DNA of 64,000 bases from Branchiostoma floridae (Eukaryota; Chordata; Leptocardii; Amphioxiformes; Branchiostomatidae). Positions 1 to 12,184 of the stretch are shown in pieces (position 1 is the stretch's first letter; the number at the start of each line of letters is the position of its first letter). The position numbers were made by a program, and so were the translations under genes. The DNA is taken from NCBI RefSeq assembly GCF_000003815.2, contig NC_049991.1:18318037-18382036 (forward strand). Reading direction: 5' to 3'. Below the pieces are notes generated by a model. The model ran no database searches. It saw only the letters and a list, made by a program, of their open reading frames with translations, and was not told the DNA's origin.

Positions 1-2906
1 ACAGATGAGTGTTCCACCTTTCCCTGCCTTAACAACGGCACCTGCATCAACAGTTTCGGATCGTATGAATGTATCTGTGACGATGGTTATGCTGGGGAGG
101 CCTGCGAGGTCGATGTGGATGAATGTTTGTCCATACCATGCCTCAACGGAGGAACTTGCGCGGATTCGGTAAATGGCTATTCTTGCGAGTGTGCACCGGG
201 CTATGGTGGAGAGGACTGTGGAGAAGATGCCGACGAATGCTTGAGTAGCTCTTGTCTGCACGGGGCCATTTGCTCAGACGTGTTCAATGGTTTTACGTGT
301 CACTGCACACCTGGATGGGAAGGGGACACCTGTGAGATCAATAAAGATGAATGTGCAGCGTCTCCATGTCAAGACAATGGGACATGTGTGGACTTGGTAA
401 ATGACTACCGATGCGAGTGCCCAGCAGGTTACAGTGGCAAGAACTGCTCGGTTCGTACTGTATCGTGTTCAAGCCAGCCTTGTAATAACAGCGGCACATG
501 TGAGGAGAGAGAAGATGGCGGAATACACTGCACATGCACGGAAGGGTGGACAGGCACGTACTGCCAGATCAACCAGGACGACTGCACACCCAATCCGTGC
601 AGAAACGGGGGAAATTGCAAAGACCTGTTGAACGGATATCGATGCGAGTGCACACCGGCATTTACAGGAAGTGACTGCGAAGAGGACGTCGACGAATGCC
701 TTGGACATGACTGCCGAAATGGAGCAACATGTGAGGACAGACTGGGGCACTACATCTGCAGGTGCGCAAAAGGATACGAAGGAGCTAGATGTGAACTGGA
801 GACCAACGAATGCGACCCAAATCCTTGTCAAAATGGAGCAACCTGCATTGACGAGGTGGCCAATTTCTACTGCTCTTGCTCAGCTGGGTTTCAGGGAGAA
901 ATTTGCCAAGAGAACATCGATGACTGCGAAACATCAAGTTGTGAGAATGGAGGCGTTTGCATCGACGGGATCGATTCATTCTCGTGCCTGTGCAAAGACG
1001 GATACAGGTTCGTACTAACCTTCTTACATTTGCAATAATGTACGATGTGAATGGTATTTACATACCTGGAAACGGAAATTACTTTTTATTTTGTTTGTTT
1101 GAACCTTTGTTTATTTATGATGAGCTAAAATCGGCTTTTTGTTGGGTCGTGAGGGATGAGGTAAGGGTCAGATATATAAGGGTCAAAATATATGACAGAT
1201 AAACAGTTTGATTTGATGGTTAAGACATGCATCGAACGTTTTGCATATTCAACTTAAACATTCACGTTGTAAGTGAATAATTCTTCTATCAGCTTGTCAG
1301 TTGTTGCTCATTTGGTTAAATGGTTACAATACGTGATTTGTGCTGTTTGTAGGTATTATATTAGTAACCAGCGTAACACTTAGACTGTCTCACATTTTGT
1401 TTTTATTCCCTACAGTGGCTTTAACTGCAGTGAAGATGTGGACGAGTGTGCCAGTGGTCCATGTGGCGACAATGCTGTGTGTCATGACGGTATCGGCACA
1501 TACACATGCACATGCAAGCCAGGGTATACTGGAAGAGACTGTGAGACAGGTATGAATGAAGGCCATTGTCATGATACTAAGAAGTTATATAAAAGTANNN
1601 NNNNNNNNNNNNNNNNNNNNNNNNNNNNNNNNNNNNNNNNNNNNNNNNNNNNNNNNNNNNNNNNNNNNNNNNNNNNNNNNNNNNNNNNNNNNNNNNNNNN
1701 NNNNNNNNNNNNNNNNNNNNNNNNNNNNNNNNNNNNNNNNNNNNNNNNNNNNNNNNNNNNGTCAGTACATGCTATTCTGTTAACTTGGTACTTTTTTCCT
1801 CAAATTTATGTTCCTCCAGAGCTTTCTCCAGACTATGATCTACACTTTCCTGGATCAAGCACATCCGACTATTCCATCCTACCCTACGGAATCCAGGAAA
1901 GTTTGAAAGTGTTAAGGATGGGTGCATGGATCCGCAGTTCCCAAACAAGAGGAACCGTCATTTCGTACGCAGTTCAAAGTGGAGACAACTTCGAGCATGC
2001 ATTCTCCTTGAGCAACCCTGGAAATGTCGTCGTCACTATAGGAGGGTATGTTCTTCCTACAATACAATGTTTTAAAATGTGCTTCCAATGGCTAGGTGGG
2101 CAAGTAAAAGTCTCAGTTGTAATTCTGTCGTAGAAACAAGCCATGATTTACGTTGGCATGTTAATATTACTGATGATGATTGTTTTAAATCTATATTGAT
2201 GTTATCACTATGCAATTTCAGGGAACCTGTCACAACTAACGTGCGTGTAGATGATTATGAGTGGCATCACATTGCAGTCAAGTGGCTCAACCGTGGAACT
2301 CTGGTTGTCTACAAGGATGGTGACGTGGCCTTCGATACCAGAGATGTGCAAGTGGATTACGTGATTCCGCCAGGAGGATACATTGTCCTGGGACAAATGC
2401 AGACTCAGTCGGGAGGTAGGCACATACAATTGTGTTTGTTACTAAAAATGTGTGATTAATATTTGTGATATTCTATGACGGTACGGTGTTCGACTTTGTA
2501 TGTATGTGTATGAGTCAGTATGTGCCTTTTATCCTGAAGTATATGATGATGATTTGGAACACTAGTTTGCCGCACCTTTATGGAGTATGTTCAGCTAATA
2601 AGTCAATGGTAAGGGAATGACGTACTTGTTACGTAGTACTTTGCTTGACTTAAATGATTCATTTGTTTCATTTTCACTTTAGGAGGCTTCCTAGTTGAAG
2701 ATGCCTTTGCAGGGGACATAAGTCAACTTTACATCTGGAAGCAACCGCTCAGTATCACTGAACGCATGGAGATGTCGTCATCATGTGGCTATGTTCCGAC
2801 TGAAAGCATCAGGGCCTGGCCAGACTTCAGGTGGTCAATATATGGACAAGTTGCTGAGCAGGTGCCAAGCCTTTGTGATGGTACGAATTTGTTTTCAATT
2901 CTATCA

Positions 2907-2953
<47 letters not shown>

Positions 2954-5900
2954 TGTCTATAAATAATATATTTTATGGTTTGTCAGTGAAGGTTCACAGT
3001 TAATATTCTATCGGCCCCCTTTGTGTTCTTTGACAGTTTTGACTGTTTAATAACCTATATGACCTTTTGTTTTGGTGAGCAAATCCCATAGAAGGTACAA
3101 TGCCAGTTACATCGAAGACAGTGGACATGTGTACTGACCTTACTTTTTGTGCGTCAGATTTTAATGAGTGCGACAGCAGTCCCTGCTCATCTGGCAGTAC
3201 CTGTGTTAACCTACCCGGGTTATACGGATGTCGCTGCCCGCCTGGCTTCACTGGTCAGCGGTGTGACCAGCCGATAGACTTCTGTGTCGTCAGCCTGTGC
3301 CAAAATGGAGCAACCTGTTACAGTGGCCAGACTAACTACACTTGTCAGTGTGATGAGGGATACTATGGTACATTCTGTGAGGAAAAACTTGGTGAGTTCG
3401 ACTTGTGAAACAAAAGAACGCTAGATTCACATTGAGCCTGATTATTTGTACACTTGATGCTGTAATATGATAGAATTGTATGTAGCAGTATTTTTGGCAA
3501 TTACGATCAATATACTCACCAACTGTATATATCTGTGAAACCTTCTGCAAAAGCCAAGCTGGTCTGGTTGCCTGAGATAAAAAGCAAGATTATAATTAGC
3601 ATATAAAACTTCGCATTAGGAAGCTATTACCATACTCATCATAACTACTCTAAATAAGTGTAGTATTTCTAGAGTTTCTCACTTTAAATCTTATTTCCCT
3701 TATTCAGGTGATGGCAGGTGGAGTCCGTGGCTTGAATGGAGCCCGTGTACACAGACGTGTGGTGGAGGCGTGCATACTCGTCAGCGCCTATGTAACAACC
3801 CTCCACCAGCAGAAGGTGGGAAACCGTGTGAGGGTCCCTCTAGTGAGGAACAAGCATGCAACACAGACAAGTGCCCAGGTACTGTGCGTCTTATTCACTT
3901 GTTGCGCATTTCTGATAATTCGATACTTTAACAGTTTTACAAACGTAAATCCAGCAATGTATTCTGAGTAGAATATAATCTCTAGAAAAAGTAGCTTTTG
4001 TCCGTATTTTCACTCCGATTACAATCACTACTTGCCTGACTAAAATCACACTCCTAGCGGCCGGTAAACACAGACTACGATCAAAACATAATGGATATTT
4101 TTCAGCATTTAACTGAGGCCCCCATCTTTACAAACTCTATTTCCAGTGTGCATTGAGCTGACACCGTCAGACACGTCAGACTTGACCTGCAGCACGATAA
4201 ACGCATCTATCACATGCACTGCTGCCTGTCAGTCTGGATACGGGTTTACAGAACACACCCTGGAACGGTACACGTGTGGACCTGAAACCGCCTACCTCTG
4301 GCCTCACCAGTCAACGGATAACATAGACGGGAAACTACCAGCATGTACAAGTAAGGAGCTTGATGTTCAACATATGTGTTTATCTTATTATCTTTTTATT
4401 ACCGATATGAGGCTATTACACTTACAGATACGCTTAATCTGTTCATTGAATAAATCCGTTGTGTGTCATGCCTATGATTCTGTGGTGCAATGCGCTTTTC
4501 TAATACATTGCTGGCACTTAGGGTTGTGGTTTATGAACAATTTATTAAGAGGCGCTGATTTGGAATGGAATGAAATTGAATATTTACTACTAGTACATAA
4601 AGGGCTGATAATGTACAGTAGAATATTCTGGGTGCTAAACCTGACTTATTTTCAGGTGTGACCATCCCATCAACTATGGTTGTGGATAGCTACATAGGAT
4701 ACAAAGGACTAACCTGCCAATCTCAAGAGCACGAAGACATGATCGAAATGCAGCTCAGGACTTCAATCGAAAGAGAGGTTCGGCAACTTTCCTGCTGGGA
4801 CACCGATGACTGCAAGCTGAAAGAAGTGGATGTCAACTGCGATTCAAACCAGTCTTCTCGCCGCAAACGTCAAGAGGACGAGGAAGACATCGTATCCGTG
4901 AGAATCTCCTACGAAGGGTCAATGGCATTAGAGAATGATGAAGGGAACATAGTGAATGTCAATGAAACAGCATTGTACATCGAGCAGCTGACAAGCATGG
5001 AGGAGCTCATCAATGCGACAGTGGATTGGATCAACAGTGACGTCCTGACAGTACAGATTGAGGGGCTGATGCATAGCCCTAGCGAGGCAACACTACGCTA
5101 TGTAGTGGATTATCTTTGTGAAGAAGGTTCCGTACATTCAACTAGGATGTGTGGTGAGTACACAGACGTTTTGCATTATACAGGTGTGGTGAGTACAACC
5201 ATTGAAAAAGACATTTGCATATTAACAGACCCCAATTCTTGAAAAAGTTCTTTGGATCGACTTTCGCGACCTCACATAGATGAGACCAGATCAGTAAGTA
5301 GTTAATTTGATCCAAGAAAAAGTGAGTGGGTTTGTTAATGCATTAAGCAATTTTGTGTTGGGACATGCAGATCTCTAGAATTTTCCTGATTTTCTGTATA
5401 TTACAGAGTCCTACAAGGTGTATTTTTGCCCCATATCTTCTAACAAGTTTAGCTTCCTTCTCTGATGGCATATCATTATCAGTTTTATCAGTTCCCATTG
5501 CAATCAGGACGTTGTTGCCGCCGTCATGGAGCCTTGCTGTCCCCAAGCATGAGGTGTAAAGATACTTTTCAAATGCTCCATCTACGACAGCTGGCAACAA
5601 TGACCCAAGTGCAATAGAGCTGATATTCAATCAGAATAAAAGCCTGGCAGTCTGCTATAGGACAGATTCCAATGTCACTAAGTTGCACTTGTACATTCTG
5701 CACTGAATGAACAATGCATTATAATGTTTTGTTTTAAAAGAAGGCATGCTAGAATTGCATCTTTCAGCTATATATATTCCTTTTTAACTGTGCTGCAGCC
5801 AAGTGTCCACCAGGCTCCTTCTGGCTTCAGCATGCCTGTCTGAAGTGTCCGGTTGGTAGCTACCAGGGTGTGGAGGGGATGACGGACTGTGAGGAGTGTC

Positions 5901-7725
5901 CACCGGGGACGACAACTGATGGGGAAGGGGCACTGGACATCACGAGCTGCTACAGTAAGTGTTGGTTGTAACTTACAACATGCAAACTGATGCTTGAATT
6001 TCAAAACATAGGTCATCATAATGCCCTGGATCTTTAAATTTATTAAACAAATGAAGGCTGCTTTTGACCATTATATAGTGGCAAACAGAAAAGAGTAGTT
6101 ACTGTGGTCATTTACCACTTGGAAAGAAACCTTCATTTTGAAAAAAAAAGGATGTTAAATGCAACGTCTGATTTCAATATGGTATGATTTTTATTCAAGA
6201 CATGACCGAAAGCCCAAACAAAAAGGACTATTTTGTGAAAACTAGTAACTCTGCTGTTGTATGGTGAAAAGTTTGGGAACAGTTTTTGGCCATCTCTGCT
6301 TGTTTTTTTAACATACAGTCAAACCTGTATTAGGGGGCACCTCTACAGAGGGGCCACCTGTCCATAGTGGCCACTTTTTGTCGGTCCCTTGGGTATTTTA
6401 TCTACAGGTTACCACCTCTATACAGAGGCCACCTGTCTATAGTGGCCAAATTTGTCCGGTCCCTTGAGTGGCTGCTATAGACAGGTTTGACTGTAAGTGG
6501 CCACTATGGACAGGTGGCCCCTCTGTAGAGGTGGCCCCTAATATAGGTTTGAATGTATTATAATTCATCTTTTTGTTTGCAGGCTATTCCACACTTGCGC
6601 CCAACATGACTTCAACAAGGCCTTCAGGTCAGACTTCCTATTTATTAAACCAGGCTCCTTCATGGAAGGTGTCCAGCCATTTTCCAACTTGAAGTATCTA
6701 ATGACAAAAGTTTCAAAGTGACAAGGTCGATTCTTTTGTGATATTACTATCGTTAGTTTCTCATCGACATTGAGACAGTGAGTTTAGCTCTCACAGCGAC
6801 AATAGCTTCATAGTTTGTGCATTGTATTACTATATTTGTGTCTTGTTTCTAAATGGGCCAATTTTTTTTCTGTCAATTCTCTGTCCTACATTAGGACCTC
6901 AAGGTGCCAACTTCATGCTGGTGGCAGCCCTCACATCTANNNNNNNNNNNNNNNNNNNNNNNNNNNNNNNNNNNNNNNNNNNNNNNNNNNNNNNNNNNNN
7001 NNNNNNNNNNNNNNNNNNNNNNNNNNNNNNNNNNNNNNNAAAAAACCCCATAGAGAGCCTGCTATGGAGGATACATGCAGCCTTTCTTTGGTGTCCTTAA
7101 ATCTAAAGACCTAATCGAATACAGTATTTGATGTTAATGACTATGCCTCTAACATGAAATGTCTGTTAGGCCACACCAAGCTTTAATCAAGAGGCCTGTT
7201 GATAAAAACTCCATTGGTCACACCAACTTAATCTACTCCAAAATTGTTGGATGACTTCATAGCAATTCAATGGTGAAAACTTCCTAAATGGGACACGAGA
7301 CTTCCTTTAGATTTAGAAATCTTACTTTAATTTTTGGGGAAAATATGAGGAGTGATTCCGGGATCCAATCGATTGAATTGATGTAGCCATACATGTATGT
7401 TACACAAAGCTGCAATTATTATTTTGTTAAGTTCCCTTTTATGTTGAAAAACCAAACTGAAAAGATTTGTTCTCACCTTTTCAGGAGGCACAGGCGTAAG
7501 GCAAAAATTGGTGACCTTAATTCTTCAAAGGAAGAGGAGAGGGTGCGCCCTACCAGTTACAGCGTCCGTATTTCAGTAGGCATAGGTGGTGTGAAAGACC
7601 ACTCTGAAGTACTTGCATCCATGAAGCTGAGAAATCTTCCTGTTGAAAATGATTATGTTAAGCAGCACAGCGACACAGCACAAGTTTTTCTGCCCCCACT
7701 CAACTACAAAACATCAAAGATGTAA
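1..7725 (+). CDS. EGF/pentraxin/TSP1 multidomain extracellular protein (3' part, 5' end outside window)
   Basis: Exons read in one consistent frame: 1-1007, 1416-1549, 1820-2045, 2222-2415, 2683-2880, 3158-3391, 3708-3878, 4147-4350, 4656-5153, 5799-5954, 6583-6627, 6895 into the gap, and 7485-7725 with the stop. All visible junctions are GT-AG. Exons 1-2 encode ten EGF repeats, several with the calcium-binding DxDEC start. Exons 3-5 encode a pentraxin/LamG-like domain. Exon 6 has two more EGF repeats, and exon 7 a TSP1 repeat (WSPC, CGGG). Exon 8 is sushi-like, and exon 9 is an unrecognised module with RRKR near 4858. Exon 10 is a GCC2/GCC3 Cys-rich module. The last exon is a basic tail (RRHRRK) without Cys, which suggests a cytoplasmic end; a membrane helix would fall in the second gap. 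The modules recall SVEP1 but the order differs. A role in adhesion or matrix is inferred. The second gap could hide an exon. Confidence 0.85.
1598..1760. other. Assembly gap (N run)
   Basis: A run of N lies inside an intron of the EGF/pentraxin gene. The flanking exons (ending 1549, starting 1820) join in phase, so no exon needs to be missing, but one could be. Confidence 0.98.
2904..2952. repeat. (CA)n microsatellite
   Basis: Simple CA dinucleotide run in the intron just after the pentraxin-encoding exon that ends at 2880. Confidence 0.95.
6314..6557. mobile_element. Tc1/mariner-pogo-type MITE, TIR CAGTCAAACCTGTATTAG
   Basis: The left end at 6314 (TACAGTCAAACC) is mirrored at the right end (GGTTTGAATGTA). 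The flanking TA fits a TA target duplication. The interior is made of repeated GGCCACCTGT/ATAGTGGCCA palindromes, with a second internal right-type end near 6495. A fragment of the same family ends near 21470 (AATACAGGTTTGACTGTA). It lies in an intron of the EGF/pentraxin gene and has no coding capacity. Confidence 0.75.
6940..7039. other. Assembly gap (N run, 100 nt)
   Basis: Exactly 100 N, probably a placeholder of unknown true size. It interrupts the exon starting at 6895, just where a hydrophobic stretch (FMLVAAL) begins. The transmembrane segment of the EGF/pentraxin protein may be hidden here. Confidence 0.98.
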
Positions 7726-8483
7726 AGAGTTACAAAGGGGGTAGTGTACAGTTTACAAAAAGGATGTATTTTGTTTTTGGTGGAATGATTTATATAAACT
7801 ACATTTATGTTGAGTGGAGCCGCAAATTTCATTGGAAACTTAAGTACTACTCTTGTATTTGTGTCAGTCTTCACTTTATGATATTGCATAAAGCTGGTAA
7901 CTGCAATTTCATAGAATGTGTTCATCATGTATATTTGTTGTGAAATTGAGTGTGTTGACTTTATAATCCCTGAAAACCAACTTTTGTATTTTGAAATAAT
8001 TTGTGCTTACATGTCATGTACATCTGAGTGGGATGATTGACAGCAATTCAATCTACTAATTGTACAATCTACTAACAGTACTTGAGGAGTCATATTGTTT
8101 GACAATGGTTTTGTAAGGGGCTCTGATCTCTAACTGGACAGCTTGTCTAAAAAAAACGAACTATAATGAATATCTTCAAGATACTACAGTGCATTCAGTC
8201 TGGTTCTTTTTGCTTTTCTTGTTCTAACTTTAAAATTTGTGGTGACCAAAATAATTAAATACTATTACTTTCAATTTTGGGTGTATGTTGTAGTGCCAGT
8301 CCATTAATTGACTGTTGCAGTTGATGAAAATGGTACTTTTCACTTCTGCAATAGATGAAGCCTTACCTACGTCTAAAACAAGACAGTCAGATATTGACAT
8401 CTTAACCTAGTTCGTGCTGAAGTTAGCTTCTGGCACCAATGGTTAGGGAGCAGGTAGGCTCACTTTTTATTCGTATTACCATA
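7726..8483 (+). other. 3' flank of the EGF/pentraxin gene, no gene seen
   Basis: AT-rich sequence after the stop codon at 7723-7725. It is probably 3' UTR at first. An ATTAAA variant poly(A) signal lies near 8255; no AATAAA was noticed. No coding structure seen. Confidence 0.5.
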
Positions 8484-8796
8484 CAGGGCTCGAAATACCA
8501 CCTTCCTATGCAGGTTAGTGCAGGTAAAATTGGAGCTGTGCAGGTATTTCTGGTGTCTACCTGCACTGGACCATGTACTGGGTTTATACATAAATGTCCC
8601 ATAATGTAGCTGTATATGGATTGTAACAGTTATTAGCTGCATTGACTATTACCACCTATAAGATATAAAAAAAAGTAGCAATGGTTCCTGAACAATTTTA
8701 GTATGATCCATTCTTCCTAAATCTAGAGTGGTGCAGGTAATTTTGTATGTTACCTGCACCAGTACAGGTATGCAGAAAAAAGTATTTCGAGCCCTG
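8484..8796. mobile_element. hAT-like non-autonomous element (CAGGGCTCGAAATAC family), 5-bp target duplication
   Basis: Terminal inverted repeats CAGGGCTCGAAATAC and GTATTTCGAGCCCTG bound 313 bp. They are flanked by a perfect 5-bp direct repeat CCATA (8479-8483 and 8797-8801). The interior repeats GTGCAGGTA-type motifs. A second copy lies at 24225-24968 and a fragment near 39860-39950 on the other strand. No open reading frame. Confidence 0.8.
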
Positions 8797-8801
8797 CCAT
8801 A

Positions 8802-8935
8802 AAAGAAAAGTCCTGTCACCCACTCCTCATCTCACATACACACTGACACACACACAGAAAAGCATGCAAGCATGGACCACACACATACGTACAGACACAT
8901 ACACAAACATAATTACACACACATATACAAGAAAA
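8802..8935. repeat. CA-rich degenerate microsatellite
   Basis: ACACAC-rich run (for example CACACACATACGTACAGACA) between the hAT-like element and the end of the minus-strand gene. No coding signal. Confidence 0.6.
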
Positions 8936-8963
8936 AAAGAGACTTGTGTGATGGAAAAAGTAC

Positions 8964-8969
8964 TTTATT
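8964..8969 (-). terminator. Poly(A) signal AATAAA
   Basis: The minus strand reads GAATAAAG, about 64 nt downstream of the stop codon (9035-9033) of the unrecognised minus-strand gene. The position is right for a cleavage signal and supports that gene model. Confidence 0.6.
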
Positions 8970-9032
8970 CTCTCAAGAAATATGGAATCAAATTCACTCA
9001 AAACTGGCATCAAACTTCATGCGTTTTTGTTA

Positions 9033-10771
9033 CTACTTCATCATGCTTGTGTAAGGTTTGGTCTGGATTCGTTGACTTTCTGGATCAACAATGTACGTCG
9101 TAGTTTTGCTGTTATGGGTTATGTTGCTACACTTGGCTAAAGCTGATGCTGTTCCCTTGCTGACTTTTGCACATTCAAGACAACTTCTAATGATAAGACT
9201 ATCCCTTTTCCGCGGCCTCACATCAATTTTCTAACATGTACAGGCTGGAAGCTTTGTGAACTCAAAAATCACTTCTTAAGCATTACAGGAATTTTGTCTG
9301 ACATTTGGCGCACACGCCAACTTCAATATGCAGCACTGGCTATACATGTACGCAGGTATTCCTAAATAAACATCACCTGTAAAAAAATACAACATGGCTG
9401 CAGATCTAAGCAGCCTGGACAATCAAATGTCCCTTAAAGTCTATCAGTTTTCCTTTACTACACAGTACCATCAACAGCTAGAGACCTTTGTTCATTTGCC
9501 AATTTCAACCTACAATGAAAGCAACAGTGCCTAACCCCTAAAAGTTACCCTTACTTCCGTTAAGTACATGTAGCTTTATAAGGAATGATTTCTGCTTTGA
9601 AACTACATTTATGATTGTTATGAGTGTTACGAATAAAAACCCTTCCTCTATTCCCACTGAACTGCCTATACATGATGAGAACAAAGATGTAAGTATGCTA
9701 TACTAGGTAGTCATATCCCCGATGCATTAAAACTGCATTTAACAATTGATGGACACTCCTGCTTATTATTATGTTGAGTTTGACAAGAACTGATAATTAC
9801 TCAAAAAGATCACCTTTGCACAATCGGTGATTTGTAGTTGGGCTATGATGTCAGTCTTGTGGTGTGATGTGGTTCGGATGACTACGTTGAAGTTTCCCTC
9901 AGCTAGGCTGGCTCCCATCTGTATTGAAACATGAAACAACACAGTGAGAGACGTACACATTGCAGTAAATCTCTAGCAGAAATACCTACATGCACATTTA
10001 CATAGTCTTTTGTCCAAGGTCCAATTGATAGTACTCTTCTTCTTGGTCTTGATGAGTTTAACTACAGTACAATATGAGATTTCAAAATGGTCAAACAGTT
10101 AGACCTCAGAGGGAAGACTAAGTTGCAAAATTAAGAAATCAATGTAGAATTTCAAAACCAGTAAAGGGTATCACAATATTGAATTACAAATCTTTCAAAT
10201 GGAAAAACTACAATACAGTTGCAAATGTATACATCACATATCTAGTTAACATAATGATAATCCACAAGCTTTATCAACGCATAAACAAGCAAGTTGTTGA
10301 CTGTCGCCTGTCTTTAGACAGAAATGTAGAATTCTGAATTCTTTCAAAGTCCAGGTCCTTCTGTTGAACTGACACTACAGAATTCTATGAGAACTCATCT
10401 GTTGCACATACATGTACAGACAGTTTAACCCAATCACCAATTTTGAGCACAAGAACTGGTGACAAAAAAATGCTGCACATCCATGGCTTCATTCTGTTAC
10501 ATGTATGAATGCTGGAACGCTGCGACAATCTCGCCGTGACAAAAACATCCGATTTTTAGCCTACATGAGCAAGTGGTCTGTGAATATCTACACTATGTTG
10601 GAGGGTAGACAACATAGGAGCAATAATCACAAAGAAGAAAATAATACAGTAAAGTGTACCTTTCTGCATTACCTGAGTATACTGGCATTTTGAGACTTTG
10701 TTACTACTACCCTTCCTGGTTCTCCGAATCGAAGGGCGCTCTAAGGCATCGAGCCTCCTCATATGGGACAT
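9033..10771 (-). CDS. Unrecognised four-exon gene, small basic protein (about 153 aa)
   Basis: Exons in transcript order are 10771-10673, 10061-10002, 9918-9814 and 9230-9033. Each coding length is a multiple of three (99, 60, 105, 198 nt) and every intron is phase 0. Acceptors are CTGTAG, AATACAG and GTTAG; donors are CAG|GTAATG, TAT|GTAAAT and AAG|GTGATC. The protein begins MSHMRRLDALERPSIRRTRK, passes through SIGPWTKDY and NFNVVIRTTSHHKTDI, and ends TKPYTSMMK. It is rich in Arg, Lys and Ser, with no signal peptide or membrane segment seen. A poly(A) signal follows 64 nt after the stop. An in-frame TGA lies shortly upstream of the first ATG, so this ATG could be the start, or an upstream exon could be spliced in after that TGA. 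I do not recognise the family and assign no function. Confidence 0.55.
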
Positions 10772-12184
10772 GGACTCTAGTTCGCAAGGATTTCAATTCA
10801 CGCTTTTAGTAGTCAAGCAAGAGGAATGAAAAAGTTACAATGCTGATGCTGAAAGAGAAGTGTTCTTAGAGTAATTGTCATTACCCAATCCTAAGGATAA
10901 TGCAACATCTCCTGTACATCTTTATACTGTACATGTATTTGCCCCCTTGTAACACTTCTTGTCTCTGTCCATAGAAAATACATGCAATTGTCTAGTAGTA
11001 GTAGTAGTAGTACATCTAGTACACATAGATTCCAACCAAGACTTCCCCCCTTACACTTACAGTGTGATTGTTCACATCACCTTATAACCCAGCATTTGAC
11101 CAACTAGCACTAGCATCAGGTGGCATTTTCAATGACAATTGCATCTTCAGTTGTTGATCCAGCCGTTTCACGTCTCAAAAATGAAACACGAGAGAATGAG
11201 GCATGAGCCACTACAAAATGGGTGGGCAGTGACTGTTCTGGCATGTTAAAGCATGGCGAATGCATGTGCACTGATGCAGGCATCATACATAGATACAAAC
11301 AGAACGTGAAGCTTTAGAGCTTTACACATTGGCCTAAGAATTGATATGTTTTAGATGTGGGTTGGAATGGGCATACACTGTTGAAATGGGCAATGCGAGG
11401 GCTGCAGTGAGGTGAGTTCTATGCAAGTTGCAGTGTAAGTGAAAATGGTGGCAATACAGGCACAAACATTTTGACATATATGGAGAGGAATATTCATCTG
11501 TTCAATAATAGATTTATTTGGGAACTTCAAAATATGACTCTGCAAGGAATGATGCACAGGGCTCAGAATCTTCCTCTCTATAATTCAACAAAATTTGCAG
11601 GCAATCAACTTCAGTCTTTACAAAATAAAGCCAAAGCCTTAGTCATGAGCCCTGGACAGCCCACTAGGAGTGCAGAATTTCTGTGCAAGGCAAACGTTGA
11701 TGCTGTTGAACCAATGCAATGTGGAGGGGGGGTGGCATGTAATGGTGGTACTGGGTACCAAGAGTTCAACACTACAGGCGTGAGCCCACAAGAGAGATCA
11801 CTGCACATGCACGTTTGTACTGGGCTTTCTCTAAAAGTACAAGCACCAGAAGAAAAAATGACAGTAACAAGCTAGCAGACAGACAGCATGCACAAGGGGT
11901 ACCTCTCCTATTTGCCACTTCTCATTTCTGTACTGGGAGCAGTGTAGGAGAAGTGTCGGTACCACCGCGGCGTGTCTCCGGCCTCCGCGCGATCCCTGTA
12001 CTCCTGTAAAGGATTTCCTGGATGCAAAGAGTCGGCACATTCAAGCATACTTACTGTCCCATTTACACACTGTTGGCTGAGATAGGCTTGTTGTTGTTTG
12101 TTTGTTTGTTTGTTGTAGTAAATAAAAAATGAAATTAGCACCAAAAAGGACCGTAAACACTCACCGAATGAGAACTGAGGGGTC
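10772..12184. other. Intergenic region and probable LUC7L3 3' UTR, no confident gene
   Basis: Contains a (TAG)n run near 10994-11011, a (TTTG)n run near 12092-12115 and a minus-strand AATAAA at 11518-11513 that could end LUC7L3 transcripts. A minus-strand open segment at about 11105-11172 (KRLDQQLKMQLSLKM) follows a plausible acceptor but has no clear donor; I left it unannotated. Confidence 0.5.
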
